From UMGS1889 sp900556055 (GTDB lineage: Bacteria > Bacillota > Clostridia > Oscillospirales > Ruminococcaceae), in NCBI GenBank assembly GCA_902463265.1, contig CABQEV010000009.1:1-64000 (forward strand): a DNA stretch of 64,000 bases, read 5' to 3'. The notes beneath the pieces were generated by a model. That model had not been told where the DNA came from. It did no database searches and was given only the letters and a program-made list of their open reading frames with translations. The translations under genes and the position numbers were made by a program. The first letter of the stretch is position 1; the number at the start of each line of letters is the position of its first letter. Below are positions 1-7,873 of this stretch, piece by piece.

Positions 1-240
1 GTTCATACCAAAAGTGGAAATATTTGAATGTTTTTCCATTCCTGCAAGATAATCCATTGAAACGTTAAAAATAGCAGCGAATTCTTTTACCGTTTCAAAG
101 GTCGGATTTTGCAACCCTTTTTCATATCGGCTTATGATTGAACTTTCTTTATGAATCAGACGGGCAAGCTGCTCTTGCGTAAACCCCTTTTCTTTTCGTA
201 GTTTTTGAAGAATTACTCCGAAATCGTATACTTCATCCAT
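1..240 (-). CDS. XRE-family transcriptional regulator, truncated by the window edge
   Basis: The 80 visible residues start MDEVYDFG and form a Cro/CI-type helix-turn-helix: an LRKEKGFTQEQLARL helix pair, then SIISRYEKG as recognition region, then a PTFETVKEFAAIFNVSMDYLAG cap. The C-terminus lies outside the window. The ATG at 240 has a GAGGTGCA ribosome site just upstream. The gene is divergent from the methyltransferase/nuclease pair and shares its 110-nt control region, which has inverted repeats. By analogy with controller proteins of restriction-modification systems it probably sets expression of that pair; this role is inferred. Confidence 0.85.
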   Translation of the reverse strand, partial: MDEVYDFGVILQKLRKEKGFTQEQLARLIHKESSIISRYEKGLQNPTFETVKEFAAIFNVSMDYLAGMEKHSNISTFGMN

Positions 241-256
241 TTTGCACCTCAAGAAT

Positions 257-335
257 TTGTAGTATACTCAAATTATACCCCAAACCACTTGATAAATATG
301 CAATTTTATGGTATACTACTTGATATATAATCAAG
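257..335. promoter_or_regulatory. Divergent control region with inverted repeats, likely XRE operator
   Basis: GTAGTATAC at 257-265 is the exact reverse complement of GTATACTAC at 311-319. A second inverted repeat, CTTGAT-N5-ATCAAG, spans 319-335, and another ACTTGATA copy lies near 286. These repeats sit between the two divergent starts and overlap TATA-like -10 sequences. That layout suits binding by the adjacent XRE protein. Binding itself is inferred. Confidence 0.6.
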
Positions 336-383
336 GTTGAGATAAAAAACATGATATATAATCAAATCGAAAGGCATAGTAAA

Positions 384-1427
384 ATGGCAAACAAAAATGA
401 AAATCTTTCTGCTGCGAAAAATGCAAAGAAAGATGAGTTTTATACTCAGTTAGTCGATATAGAGAACGAATTAAGGCATTATAAGGAACATTTCAAGGAT
501 AAGATTGTTTTCTGCAATTGTGATGACCCTTATGAGAGCAATTTCGTGAAGTATTTTGCAATGAATTTTAATGCTCTCGGATTGAAAAAGCTTATTGCAA
601 CTTGTTATACGACTTCTCCCGTGATGTATACGCAGCTTGCATTTTTTGGCGAGGAAGAAGTAATTTCCGTTGCTTACAGCGGAAAGAAACCGTATGTCAT
701 TGAAATTTCTGAAGTTACAGATGAAAATGGCGATGGTGCGGTTGATCTGACTGATTTTGAGTTGATTTTAAAGAAGAATAAGCCGAAAATATTAAAGGGG
801 GACGGCGATTTTCGTTCTGCTGAATGTATTGAATATTTGAAAGAAGCTGATATTGTTGTGACAAATCCCCCATTTTCCCTTTTCAGAGAATACGTTGCAC
901 AGCTTATGGAGTATGATAAAAAATTTATTATTATTGGGAATCAGAACGCAATTACATATAAGGAGGTTTTCCCACTAATCAAAGAAAATAGGTTGTGGTT
1001 AGGCTTTAAGTGCGGAGATATGGCATTTACAGTTCCGGAGTCATATGAAGCGAGAGAAACACGGTTTTGGGTTGATGAGAGTGGGCAAAAATGGAGAAGT
1101 TTTGGAAATATTTGTTGGTATACAAATCTTGACCACAGCAAAAGACATGAGGATTTAATCCTTTATAAAAGCTATTCAGAAGAGGAATATCCTTCTTATG
1201 ATAATTATAATGCGATTGAAGTAAGCAAAGTTTCAGAGATTCCATGTGATTATTATGGGATAATGGGAGTGCCTATTACATTTCTTGACAAATACAATCC
1301 AGAACAATTTGAAATTATCGGTCTTGACAGATATACTGTTCCAAAAGAGTTCCTTGTTGGTGGAAGAGTGGCGATTAATGGTAAGCCTCGCTATGCAAGA
1401 ATTTTGATTAGAAAGAAGGAGAAATAA
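384..1427 (+). CDS. EcoRI-family adenine-specific DNA methyltransferase
   Basis: This 347-residue protein should transfer a methyl group from S-adenosylmethionine to adenine in a DNA target. The N-terminus (MANKNENLSAAKNAKKDEFYTQ) and the block FKDKIVFCNCDDPYESNF are typical of the EcoRI_methylase family. The catalytic motif is NPPF at residues 161-164, followed by SLFREY. I prefer ATG 384 to the in-frame ATG at 351 because family members begin with this MANKN-type sequence, although neither start has a strong ribosome site. The stop overlaps the next start by one base (TAATG), so the two genes are translationally coupled. The partner is a DUF262-HNH protein, not an EcoRI-like nuclease. The target sequence cannot be read from the gene. 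Confidence 0.88.
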   Translation: MANKNENLSAAKNAKKDEFYTQLVDIENELRHYKEHFKDKIVFCNCDDPYESNFVKYFAMNFNALGLKKLIATCYTTSPVMYTQLAFFGEEEVISVAYSGKKPYVIEISEVTDENGDGAVDLTDFELILKKNKPKILKGDGDFRSAECIEYLKEADIVVTNPPFSLFREYVAQLMEYDKKFIIIGNQNAITYKEVFPLIKENRLWLGFKCGDMAFTVPESYEARETRFWVDESGQKWRSFGNICWYTNLDHSKRHEDLILYKSYSEEEYPSYDNYNAIEVSKVSEIPCDYYGIMGVPITFLDKYNPEQFEIIGLDRYTVPKEFLVGGRVAINGKPRYARILIRKKEK

Positions 1428-2521
1428 TGGAAATCAGACTTGAAGAACATACGATCATAGAAATATTCGATGGGTACAAAGATAGTGCAGATAACGGAGT
1501 TATTGCATTTGGTGGAAAACTTAACGTCAGACCAGCCTTTCAGCGAGAGTTTGTTTATAAGGAAAAAGAACGCAATGCCGTCATCGATACTGTGACAAAA
1601 GGCTTTCCTTTGAATGTGATGTATTGGTGCGAAGATGATAATGGAAACTATGAACTGCTTGACGGACAGCAAAGAACGATCAGCATTTGTCAGTATTGCA
1701 GCGGAGATTTTTCAATCAATAACAGAACTTTTCATAACCTCACCAATACTGAAAGAGGACGTATTCTGGATTACAAGCTTATGATCTACATATGCAAAGG
1801 AAATGATCTTGAAAAGCTGGAGTGGTTCAAGACGATAAATATTGCAGGTGTAAAACTTGCTGATCAGGAACTGAGAAATGCGATTTATACTGGTCCATGG
1901 CTGACAGATGTCAAAAAATATTTTTCCAAGAATGGTTGTCCTGCATATAAGATCGGAAATAAATATCTCAGCGGTGAAATGATCCGTCAGGATTATCTTG
2001 AAAAGGCAATCAAGTGGATCGCTTCAAAAGAAAATAAGAGCATTGAAGAATATATGTCAGAACATCAGCATGATTCAGACGGCACTGCATTATGGCTTTA
2101 TTTCCAGAACGTTATTTCATGGGTGAACACACTCTTCCCGAAATATCGAAAGGAAATGAAAGGGCTTGAATGGGGATTGTTTTATAATGTGTTTGGAAAT
2201 AATTCCTATAACCCAGATATGTTAGAGAAAAGAATAACCGAACTTATGGCAGATGATGATGTAACCTCTAAAAAAGGGATTTATGAGTATCTTTTAAGCG
2301 GAAAAGAAAAAGTTCTCAGCATCAGAGCATTTACCGATAGTCAGAAAGCTACTGCTTATGCCAAACAAAATGGAATCTGTCCGATTTGTCAGAAACATTT
2401 TGAACTCGACAGAATGCATGCCGATCACATCACGCCCTGGCACGCAGGCGGAAAAACGGTTCCGGAAAACTTGCAGATGCTTTGCAGGGATTGTAATTTG
2501 AAGAAGTCGGGGCAGGAATAG
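1427..2521 (+). CDS. DUF262 (GmrSD/ParB-like) and HNH nuclease domain protein
   Basis: The 364-residue protein has an N-terminal DUF262 domain with FQREFVY near residue 39 and the diagnostic DGQQR at 79-83. The C-terminus is an HNH nuclease with CPIC and CRDC zinc knuckles and a DHITPWHAGG core around residues 322-360. DUF262 proteins such as GmrSD and SspE bind or hydrolyse nucleotides and cut modified or unmodified DNA. One-base overlap with the methyltransferase suggests a restriction or modification-dependent defence pair. Which DNA it attacks is unknown. Length and motifs are intact, with no sign of decay. Confidence 0.85.
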   Translation: MEIRLEEHTIIEIFDGYKDSADNGVIAFGGKLNVRPAFQREFVYKEKERNAVIDTVTKGFPLNVMYWCEDDNGNYELLDGQQRTISICQYCSGDFSINNRTFHNLTNTERGRILDYKLMIYICKGNDLEKLEWFKTINIAGVKLADQELRNAIYTGPWLTDVKKYFSKNGCPAYKIGNKYLSGEMIRQDYLEKAIKWIASKENKSIEEYMSEHQHDSDGTALWLYFQNVISWVNTLFPKYRKEMKGLEWGLFYNVFGNNSYNPDMLEKRITELMADDDVTSKKGIYEYLLSGKEKVLSIRAFTDSQKATAYAKQNGICPICQKHFELDRMHADHITPWHAGGKTVPENLQMLCRDCNLKKSGQE

Positions 2522-2570
2522 TAATATAACGCCATTACTTATATGAAGTAGTGGCGTTATATTACTTTTT
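2522..2570 (+). terminator. Rho-independent terminator after the nuclease gene
   Basis: A 13-bp inverted repeat (TAATATAACGCCA at 2522-2534 with its complement at 2552-2564) is followed by CTTTTTT. It starts directly after the TAG stop. Confidence 0.8.
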
Positions 2571-2702
2571 TGAAGATTGTCATAATAAATATCGAATAGT
2601 GTTGTTTCTGCATAGCTTACGTATAATTTATATAAAGCTGTCAATTATTGTACTTGTTAAAAGCTATTTTTGCAAAAATAATGCGAAATTTTCTTTTAGC
2701 AC

Positions 2703-2731
2703 TTGACAAACACGACGATATAGTGTATAAT
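2703..2731 (+). promoter_or_regulatory. Consensus sigma-A promoter for the AAA ATPase
   Basis: TTGACA at 2703-2708 and TATAAT at 2726-2731 are both perfect consensus hexamers with a 17-nt spacer. The start codon is 22 nt further on. Confidence 0.85.
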
Positions 2732-2753
2732 ATAAAAAGTGGAGGTAAGTGCT

Positions 2754-4058
2754 ATGAAAAATGCAATTCTAAAATCTATATCGGCAACGAATTTTGGACC
2801 CTTCAATGGTACGATAGAGTTTGACATGGAAACATCCGTCCCCAAAGGACAAATTATTGATAATCATACTTTTGTTGCAGGTGATAATCAGCAATTTAAC
2901 AAGATTGCTTATATATATGGTGCAAATGGTTCTGGTAAGTCTAATTTTTGTAAGATTATTTTACAAATACAAAGAGCTATTATGCTTTCACCTATCAGAG
3001 CATCAAACAATCCTCAGCTTCTTGATATGCTTCCGCTTAAGGATGAGTTAGCTGTTCAGAGAAATTATTTTAAATTTGATGTATCCGGAAAGGGACGTGT
3101 TACATCTTATTCTATACAAGTCCTAATCGATGATGTGCTATATACCTATTCTTTTTCAATAGCCGAAAACAATGACGTTGTGTCAGAAAAACTGACGAAA
3201 AAGAAAAGACGTACTGAAACCATTCTGGAACGTACATCACCAAAATTCGAGAGCATTACTTTGAAATCTGAATTAAAGTCTTTCCACGATAATGTTCATG
3301 TGGTAAAGGATAATGCTCTGTGTTTGTCAATGGCTTCATTTCTGAATAATAAGCTCGCCACAACTATAGTGGCAACTATCACCAATATTCAAGTAGTCAA
3401 TATGGCTGCTATGAGAGGTCTTTCAAATCTTAGCGAGGAGACATTCTCTGCCGAGAAAAAAGAGGAGTATCTGAGAATACTGAAAAGTGCAGATCCTACA
3501 CTGGAAGACATCCAAGTGGAGTTCAATGAGAAGAAGGTTGAAAAACACTCTCTTGATTCTGATGATCTTGAAAATCGAGCAGTCATTTTGAAAAGTGTGC
3601 GTGTAGATGTGAAGTCTACACATAGCATTTATGACAATCATAAGGCAGTGTCTCAAAGTGAACTACCTTTTCTTCAGATTGAATCTAATGGTACAATAAA
3701 ACTCCTCGACATTTTGCCAACAATATTTGATGCACTTAGCACCGGTAATATTCTTATAGTTGACGAAATTGAGAATGGTCTTCACCCTACGGTTGTGAAA
3801 AAAATGATAGAACTGTTCTATAACCCAGAAACTAATCCGCATAATGCACAACTGATTTGTACAACTCATAATATTTTGCTGATAAACGAGGCTGTACAAC
3901 GTGATGAGGTTTGGCTTATGGACAAGAATGAGTATGGTGAGAGTTCAATGAAGCACATTAGTGATATTCCAGGTTTACGGAGCTATGATAAACTCGGTCA
4001 GAAAATGATTGAAGGTGCTTTTGGTGCAATGCCTAACATTATTAATAATTCGCAATAA
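2754..4058 (+). CDS. AAA family ATPase (AAA_21/AAA15 type)
   Basis: This 434-residue protein has an SMC/ABC-like ATPase fold split around a central region. The N-terminal strand NAILKSISATNFGPF leads to Walker A GANGSGKS at residues 56-63. The C-terminal half has the Walker B region ILIVDEIENGLHP and the TTHN switch histidine. It lacks a visible TOPRIM domain, so it is not a complete OLD nuclease; it resembles the ATPase subunits of AbiL and RloA type systems. ATG 2754 has GGAGG 9 nt upstream, which rules out the in-frame GTG at 2739. It is a single gene with its own promoter between two defence modules. No partner gene is next to it, and a defence role is inferred from position. Confidence 0.8.
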   Translation: MKNAILKSISATNFGPFNGTIEFDMETSVPKGQIIDNHTFVAGDNQQFNKIAYIYGANGSGKSNFCKIILQIQRAIMLSPIRASNNPQLLDMLPLKDELAVQRNYFKFDVSGKGRVTSYSIQVLIDDVLYTYSFSIAENNDVVSEKLTKKKRRTETILERTSPKFESITLKSELKSFHDNVHVVKDNALCLSMASFLNNKLATTIVATITNIQVVNMAAMRGLSNLSEETFSAEKKEEYLRILKSADPTLEDIQVEFNEKKVEKHSLDSDDLENRAVILKSVRVDVKSTHSIYDNHKAVSQSELPFLQIESNGTIKLLDILPTIFDALSTGNILIVDEIENGLHPTVVKKMIELFYNPETNPHNAQLICTTHNILLINEAVQRDEVWLMDKNEYGESSMKHISDIPGLRSYDKLGQKMIEGAFGAMPNIINNSQ

Positions 4059-4076
4059 AGTGATCACATGAAAAAA

Positions 4077-4103
4077 GATGCCCGTGTGAGGGGCATCTCT
4101 TAA
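4077..4103 (+). terminator. Probable terminator after the AAA ATPase
   Basis: GATGCCC at 4077-4083 pairs with GGGCATC at 4091-4097. The stem follows an A-rich stretch and is followed by only TCTT, so it is a modest terminator. Confidence 0.55.
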
Positions 4104-4260
4104 GTCGACAAAAGCATTTCATACAAAATATGATACTTTAGCCAGTGTAGCAACTACTATTATATCATGTTTTCTCACGAAATGCAATAGTTTTTTGTCG
4201 GCAGAAAGTAAAAATTAAGAGTGTGATCTCTTTAAATATATTTTAAGGAGAGTGTTTTTA

Positions 4261-4425
4261 ATGTCTACAAAGACTAAGACTGGGCAGAAAGCCCCTGTTT
4301 CGGGTCAGTATAAACCTGTTGGCAGCAAGACGGAGGTTACGCTTGTTAAGGGTAAAACTGTTCCGCCGACACCCAAGGGTGCGACTACATTCGTACTCGT
4401 TGACAAGACAAAGCATGGAAAGTGA
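4261..4425 (+). CDS. YjzC-like microprotein, first gene of the CBASS-like operon
   Basis: A 54-residue basic, Gly/Lys/Thr-rich protein begins MSTKTKTGQKAPVSGQYKPV and ends DKTKHGK. The KTGQKAPVSGQY segment is reminiscent of the small YjzC family of Firmicutes, whose function is unknown. AAGGAG at 4245-4250 lies about 10 nt before the ATG. The stop falls 7 nt before the CD-NTase start, and the only credible ribosome site for that gene overlaps this stop, so the two are probably co-transcribed and coupled. It may be an accessory or regulatory component of the defence operon; nothing in the sequence fixes the role. Confidence 0.7.
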   Translation: MSTKTKTGQKAPVSGQYKPVGSKTEVTLVKGKTVPPTPKGATTFVLVDKTKHGK

Positions 4426-4432
4426 GGACAAT

Positions 4433-5395
4433 ATGAAGTTTACGGAACAACAAATTGAGAAAATGGCATCTCCTATAAGCCAAACAGAAGAAGGAAAGTG
4501 TAAAAACGCAATTCATATGGTTAGAGATGCTTTGAAGCAACTAGATTATACTGACGACAATAAAGATATTTCCTATGAAGTAACCGACACTTTTTCATTT
4601 ACATTGGAAATGCGCAAACGAAATTCAGATGTAAGAATCAAGTTGCTTGTTCAAGGTTCTTACGCTAACAAAACGAACATTCGCTCGGAAAGTGATGTTG
4701 ATATTGCAGTGATTCTTGAATCGACATTTCATCCAAACTATAGGAGTGGCGTTTCCGGAAATAATTATGGATTCTCTGAAGCAACATTTACAGTAGCATC
4801 TCTTAAAGACGATGTTGAAAAAGCTCTAAAACAGTATTATGGCTATTCTGGTGTGGAAAGACACGATAAGAGCATTAAGGTCATTGGTAATACATATCGT
4901 GTAGACGCTGATGTTGTACCAGCGTATAGATACAGAGACTACGTTAATGATTATAGCTTTGACGAAAACAATTATGTTGGCGGCATAATGATTAAACCTG
5001 ATAGTGGCGGAAGCATCATTAATTATCCTGAGCAGCACATTAGGAATGGCATTGAAAAGAATAAGTGTACAACTTATCGTTTCAAGAAACTGGTTCGAGT
5101 AATAAAAAGTATGCGTGAGGAACTTAAATCCGCAGGATATTCTGTACCCTCCGAAATCTCTTCATTTGGTCTTGAATCACTATTATGGAATGTAAGCGAT
5201 TCAGCATTCAACAAATATTCATCACTTAGGTTTTGTTTTGACGAGATTTTAAAATGGTTAATAGGTAATATTTACATCTTTTCCTCATTTAAAGAAGCTA
5301 ATGGAATAAAACCGCTTTTTACATCAAGTGGTATGATTTCCGCTTATCAACAATTTGTCAGAGATTTAAGAAGGTTCTATGAGTATGCTGCATGA
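4433..5395 (+). CDS. CBASS-type CD-NTase (cGAS/DncV-like nucleotidyltransferase)
   Basis: This 320-residue enzyme should make a cyclic or linear oligonucleotide second messenger from NTPs after phage infection. The active-site signature is GS at residues 75-76 followed by DVD at 88-90, with the third metal-binding Asp in the VDADVVPAY segment near 158-160. The following YRFKKLVRVIKSMREEL and GLESLLWNV segments match the helical C-terminal half of CD-NTases. The ATG at 4433 has GAGGA 4 nt upstream. An ATG at 4415 lies inside the preceding gene and has no ribosome site. The effector gene begins 3 nt after the stop. The nucleotide product cannot be predicted from the sequence alone. Confidence 0.88.
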   Translation: MKFTEQQIEKMASPISQTEEGKCKNAIHMVRDALKQLDYTDDNKDISYEVTDTFSFTLEMRKRNSDVRIKLLVQGSYANKTNIRSESDVDIAVILESTFHPNYRSGVSGNNYGFSEATFTVASLKDDVEKALKQYYGYSGVERHDKSIKVIGNTYRVDADVVPAYRYRDYVNDYSFDENNYVGGIMIKPDSGGSIINYPEQHIRNGIEKNKCTTYRFKKLVRVIKSMREELKSAGYSVPSEISSFGLESLLWNVSDSAFNKYSSLRFCFDEILKWLIGNIYIFSSFKEANGIKPLFTSSGMISAYQQFVRDLRRFYEYAA

Positions 5396-5398
5396 GGA

Positions 5399-5974
5399 AT
5401 GAGGATAATGGATTCAAAAATATGTAAGCTTATTACCAAGAGCACATGGCTGGCAATTGCAATATTTGCAATTCGCTATTTGATGGGTTATATAGGGGTA
5501 CTAAGTTTCCTGAAATGCGAAACTTGGTATGATTATCTGGGAACTGCAGGAGAAGCAATCTCTATGACTACGATAATAATGGCTTTGTATGATAAGTTTT
5601 TATGGAGTATTAATCCATTAGATTCAACTCCGAGATTAAAAGGTATCTACACTGGAAAGCTTATATACGATTACAACGGTCAGCATAAGAGAAAGAACAT
5701 TAAAGTTGATATAGCACAAACAAGTTTAAAAGTTACCGTAAAAATCACCACTAATGAAATTACAAGTAATACAATAACGAGCGATCTTATCGAGGAAAAT
5801 GGCGAGTATGTATTGTATTACACATATCTTACCAACCCAAGTAGCCAGTACAGTGCACAGAACCCAATTCAACACGGAACTTGTAGGTTGATACAAACTG
5901 ATAAGGACAAGCTTGAAGGCCAGTATTGGACATCAAGAAAAACAATTGGTGATATTAAGCTGACAAAACAATAA
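5399..5974 (+). CDS. Cap15-like CBASS effector (2TM plus beta-domain)
   Basis: The 191-residue protein has two hydrophobic segments near residues 14-34 and 44-66, then a strand-rich C-terminal domain (about 80-191) ending IGDIKLTKQ. That architecture is the S_2TMBeta family, which includes Cap15, a membrane-disrupting effector opened by a CD-NTase product. It lies directly downstream of a CD-NTase, where CBASS effectors belong. The start may be ATG 5399 or ATG 5408 (MDSKICK); GAGG precedes both closely. Membrane killing is the family activity and is inferred here. Confidence 0.78.
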   Translation: MRIMDSKICKLITKSTWLAIAIFAIRYLMGYIGVLSFLKCETWYDYLGTAGEAISMTTIIMALYDKFLWSINPLDSTPRLKGIYTGKLIYDYNGQHKRKNIKVDIAQTSLKVTVKITTNEITSNTITSDLIEENGEYVLYYTYLTNPSSQYSAQNPIQHGTCRLIQTDKDKLEGQYWTSRKTIGDIKLTKQ

Positions 5975-5981
5975 TTCCCTC

Positions 5982-6010
5982 TTGACAACCGCCCCAACCT
6001 GCGCTATAAT
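5982..6010 (+). promoter_or_regulatory. Perfect consensus promoter of the intergenic RNA
   Basis: TTGACA at 5982-5987 and TATAAT at 6005-6010 are separated by exactly 17 nt. It points into an interval with no credible plus-strand gene, ending at a strong terminator. Confidence 0.85.
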
Positions 6011-6016
6011 ACCAAA

Positions 6017-6256
6017 TAAGGAGCAAGCCACCAGGCACACATTGCCTCCACAAGTTGCACGGTTCGTTATCAAACGTGCTAACAAAATGATAACGGAGCA
6101 TCAGCAGTCAAATACAGTACAGAACAAAATGTATAATTGAGATACCACAGTTCAAATCTCCTAAACAAAATTGTTTAATTTGGAGGGCGATTTGAGGAGT
6201 GGGAATAAAATTTATCCCGGGAATCTCACCTACTGTGAGATTTCCGGGATTTTTTA
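6017..6256 (+). ncRNA. Candidate structured small RNA with pseudoknot and terminator
   Basis: Transcription from the promoter at 5982-6010 would give an RNA of about 240 nt. It contains a hairpin AGGCA/TGCCT (6033-6047) and an H-type pseudoknot: GCACG 6057-6061 pairs with CGTGC 6075-6079, and loop bases GTTATC 6066-6071 pair with GATAAC 6089-6094. A nested hairpin closes with CAAATC 6153-6158 and GATTTG 6189-6194, with CTCC/GGAG and TAAAC/GTTTA inside. It ends in a 14-bp terminator stem (6216-6229 with 6235-6248) followed by ATTTTTT. There is no plausible ORF or tRNA. I do not recognise the RNA class. Confidence 0.65.
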
Positions 6257-6271
6257 TCCAATATGTTACCT

Positions 6272-6712
6272 TCAATTTTCCGCTGCATTCTTATAGCTCA
6301 GCAGGATATGACATGGCGCAAAAATCAGTGCAAACACGATAAGCAGCACCGATCTCGACATTATCCCGCTGAAAAGAAAGATCATCGATGGGATTATCGA
6401 CAGCGCAAGCGCTCTGAACACGCTGCTTTTCTTAAAACATATTGCCCAGATCAGGCAGTATGCCGCAACAAGCACTGCATCTCCGATAAGATAAACCGCA
6501 AATGCTTCTTCTGACCAAAATCCTAATGCGGTAAACGGAATATTGATGATCATTGTTCCGAAGCACCCGAATCTGCCTATCTGTTCAAGCGTTTCAACAA
6601 GCTTATTTTCCCATTTATTCTCGAAACCGTCCTTGCATTTTATCGCAAATATGATGTTCGGTATCATTATGACCGCAACAAAAATAAGCCCGAAAAGATT
6701 AAACCAATTCAT
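6272..6712 (-). CDS. Small polytopic membrane protein of unknown function
   Basis: The 146-residue protein starts MNWFNLFGLIF and has four or five hydrophobic segments (about 4-24, 52-66, 72-92, 100-118, 122-140), with a polar loop of FENKWENKLVETLEQIGRFG between the first two. The ATG at 6712 has GGAGG 8 nt upstream; longer in-frame starts lack such a site. It is a single gene divergent from the GTPase and tail-to-tail with the ncRNA, and it marks the return to backbone-like base composition. I do not recognise the family. Confidence 0.7.
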   Translation of the reverse strand: MNWFNLFGLIFVAVIMIPNIIFAIKCKDGFENKWENKLVETLEQIGRFGCFGTMIINIPFTALGFWSEEAFAVYLIGDAVLVAAYCLIWAICFKKSSVFRALALSIIPSMIFLFSGIMSRSVLLIVFALIFAPCHILLSYKNAAEN

Positions 6713-6778
6713 TTCCCATACCTCCATATCATTTTTCAATTGTAGCACATATGCCCGAAAAAAACAAGAGTTTTTCTC

Positions 6779-6807
6779 TTGATAATCCCCTACATATATG
6801 GTATAAT
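6779..6807 (+). promoter_or_regulatory. Promoter of the COG0523 GTPase
   Basis: TTGATA at 6779-6784 and TATAAT at 6802-6807 have a 17-nt spacer. AAGGAGG follows at 6816-6822. Confidence 0.75.
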
Positions 6808-6831
6808 TTAACCGTAAGGAGGTCATGCAGT

Positions 6832-7815
6832 ATGACTAAGATCGATCTGATAACGGGAATTCTCGGTTCGGGAAAAACCACGTTTATTATAAAATACGCA
6901 AAATATCTTATGTCCTGCGGAATGAAAATTGCCATTCTCGAAAATGATTTCGGGGCGGTAAATGTTGATATGATGATGCTTCAGGATCTGAAGGGTGACA
7001 GCTGCCGTCTGGAAATGATATCCGGCGGATGCGATGCCGACTGCCACAGACGGCGTTTCAAAACACAGCTTATTGCCCTCGGAATGCAGCATTTCGACAG
7101 GGTTATAATTGAGCCTTCGGGAATTTTCGACATGGACGAATTTTTCGACACTCTTTATGAATCCCCTCTTGACAGATGGTTTGAGATCGGAAGCATTTTC
7201 TCGATAGTTGATGCGGAACTGAATGATGATCTGTCCGACCAGATGGAATATCTTCTCGGTTCGGAAGCATCATGCAGCGGAAAACTCCTTATCAGCAAGC
7301 TTTCCGCCGTAAGCGGCAGTGAATCCCCCGCCGAGACCTCCGAGCGCATACTTTCCCACATAAACCGTTCCATGGAATATATCAAATGCCGCAGACATTT
7401 TTCATCAGATGACATTATCTGCAGAGAATGGGACACGCTGACCGATGATGATTTTTCCTCTCTGATGTCTGCGGGATATCGCAATGAGAGCTATGTAAAG
7501 CTGTACAGCAATGATGATATCCGCAGCATGACGCATTATTTTATGCATATCAGGATAAAGCACGATGACCTAAGAAATGTTATCGAAGGCATTTTATCCG
7601 ATGAAAAATGCGGAAAGATCTACCGTATCAAGGGCTTTACTCAGGACGATGACGGCAGCTGGCTGAAGCTCAATGCTGCTGACGGAAAGATCGAAATAGC
7701 TCCGATATCCGACGGTCAGTCGGTATTTATAGTTATCGGCGACAATGTTGACAAGAATGCCGTAGACGAACATTTCAAACGGGTAAATTCCGATCCCGAA
7801 TATGTTTCAATATAA
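6832..7815 (+). CDS. CobW/COG0523-family G3E GTPase, putative metal chaperone
   Basis: This 327-residue protein has the G3E GTPase P-loop GILGSGKTT at residues 9-17 and ENDFGAVNVD after the second strand. RVIIEPSGIFDMDEF is the G2/G3 region. The C-terminal part resembles the CobW_C domain. Family members couple GTP hydrolysis to metal insertion. The usual CxCC metal site is replaced by GGCDADC, with two cysteines three residues apart, so metal preference may differ. The ATG follows AAGGAGG and ends in a shared terminator. It is monocistronic; no metal operator such as a Zur box is visible. Confidence 0.82.
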   Translation: MTKIDLITGILGSGKTTFIIKYAKYLMSCGMKIAILENDFGAVNVDMMMLQDLKGDSCRLEMISGGCDADCHRRRFKTQLIALGMQHFDRVIIEPSGIFDMDEFFDTLYESPLDRWFEIGSIFSIVDAELNDDLSDQMEYLLGSEASCSGKLLISKLSAVSGSESPAETSERILSHINRSMEYIKCRRHFSSDDIICREWDTLTDDDFSSLMSAGYRNESYVKLYSNDDIRSMTHYFMHIRIKHDDLRNVIEGILSDEKCGKIYRIKGFTQDDDGSWLKLNAADGKIEIAPISDGQSVFIVIGDNVDKNAVDEHFKRVNSDPEYVSI

Positions 7816-7828
7816 ATTAAATCAAAAA

Positions 7829-7870
7829 ATGGGCATGACATTTCCTGACAAAATGTCATGCCCGTATTTT
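7829..7870. terminator. Bidirectional terminator between GTPase and ABC-F genes
   Basis: GGGCATGACATTT at 7831-7843 pairs perfectly with 7851-7863. T-rich tracts follow on the plus side (7866-7871), and an A-rich tract lies at 7822-7829 for the minus side. Confidence 0.85.
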
Positions 7871-7873
7871 TTA

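Noticed and set aside
6121..6200. GTTCAAATC resembling a tRNA T-loop
   Set aside because: The flanking arms do not pair and there is no acceptor, D or anticodon arm; it lies inside the ncRNA hairpin.
1..6260. Integrase, transposase or att site for the island
   Set aside because: No such gene or flanking repeat is visible inside the window; the left edge lies outside.
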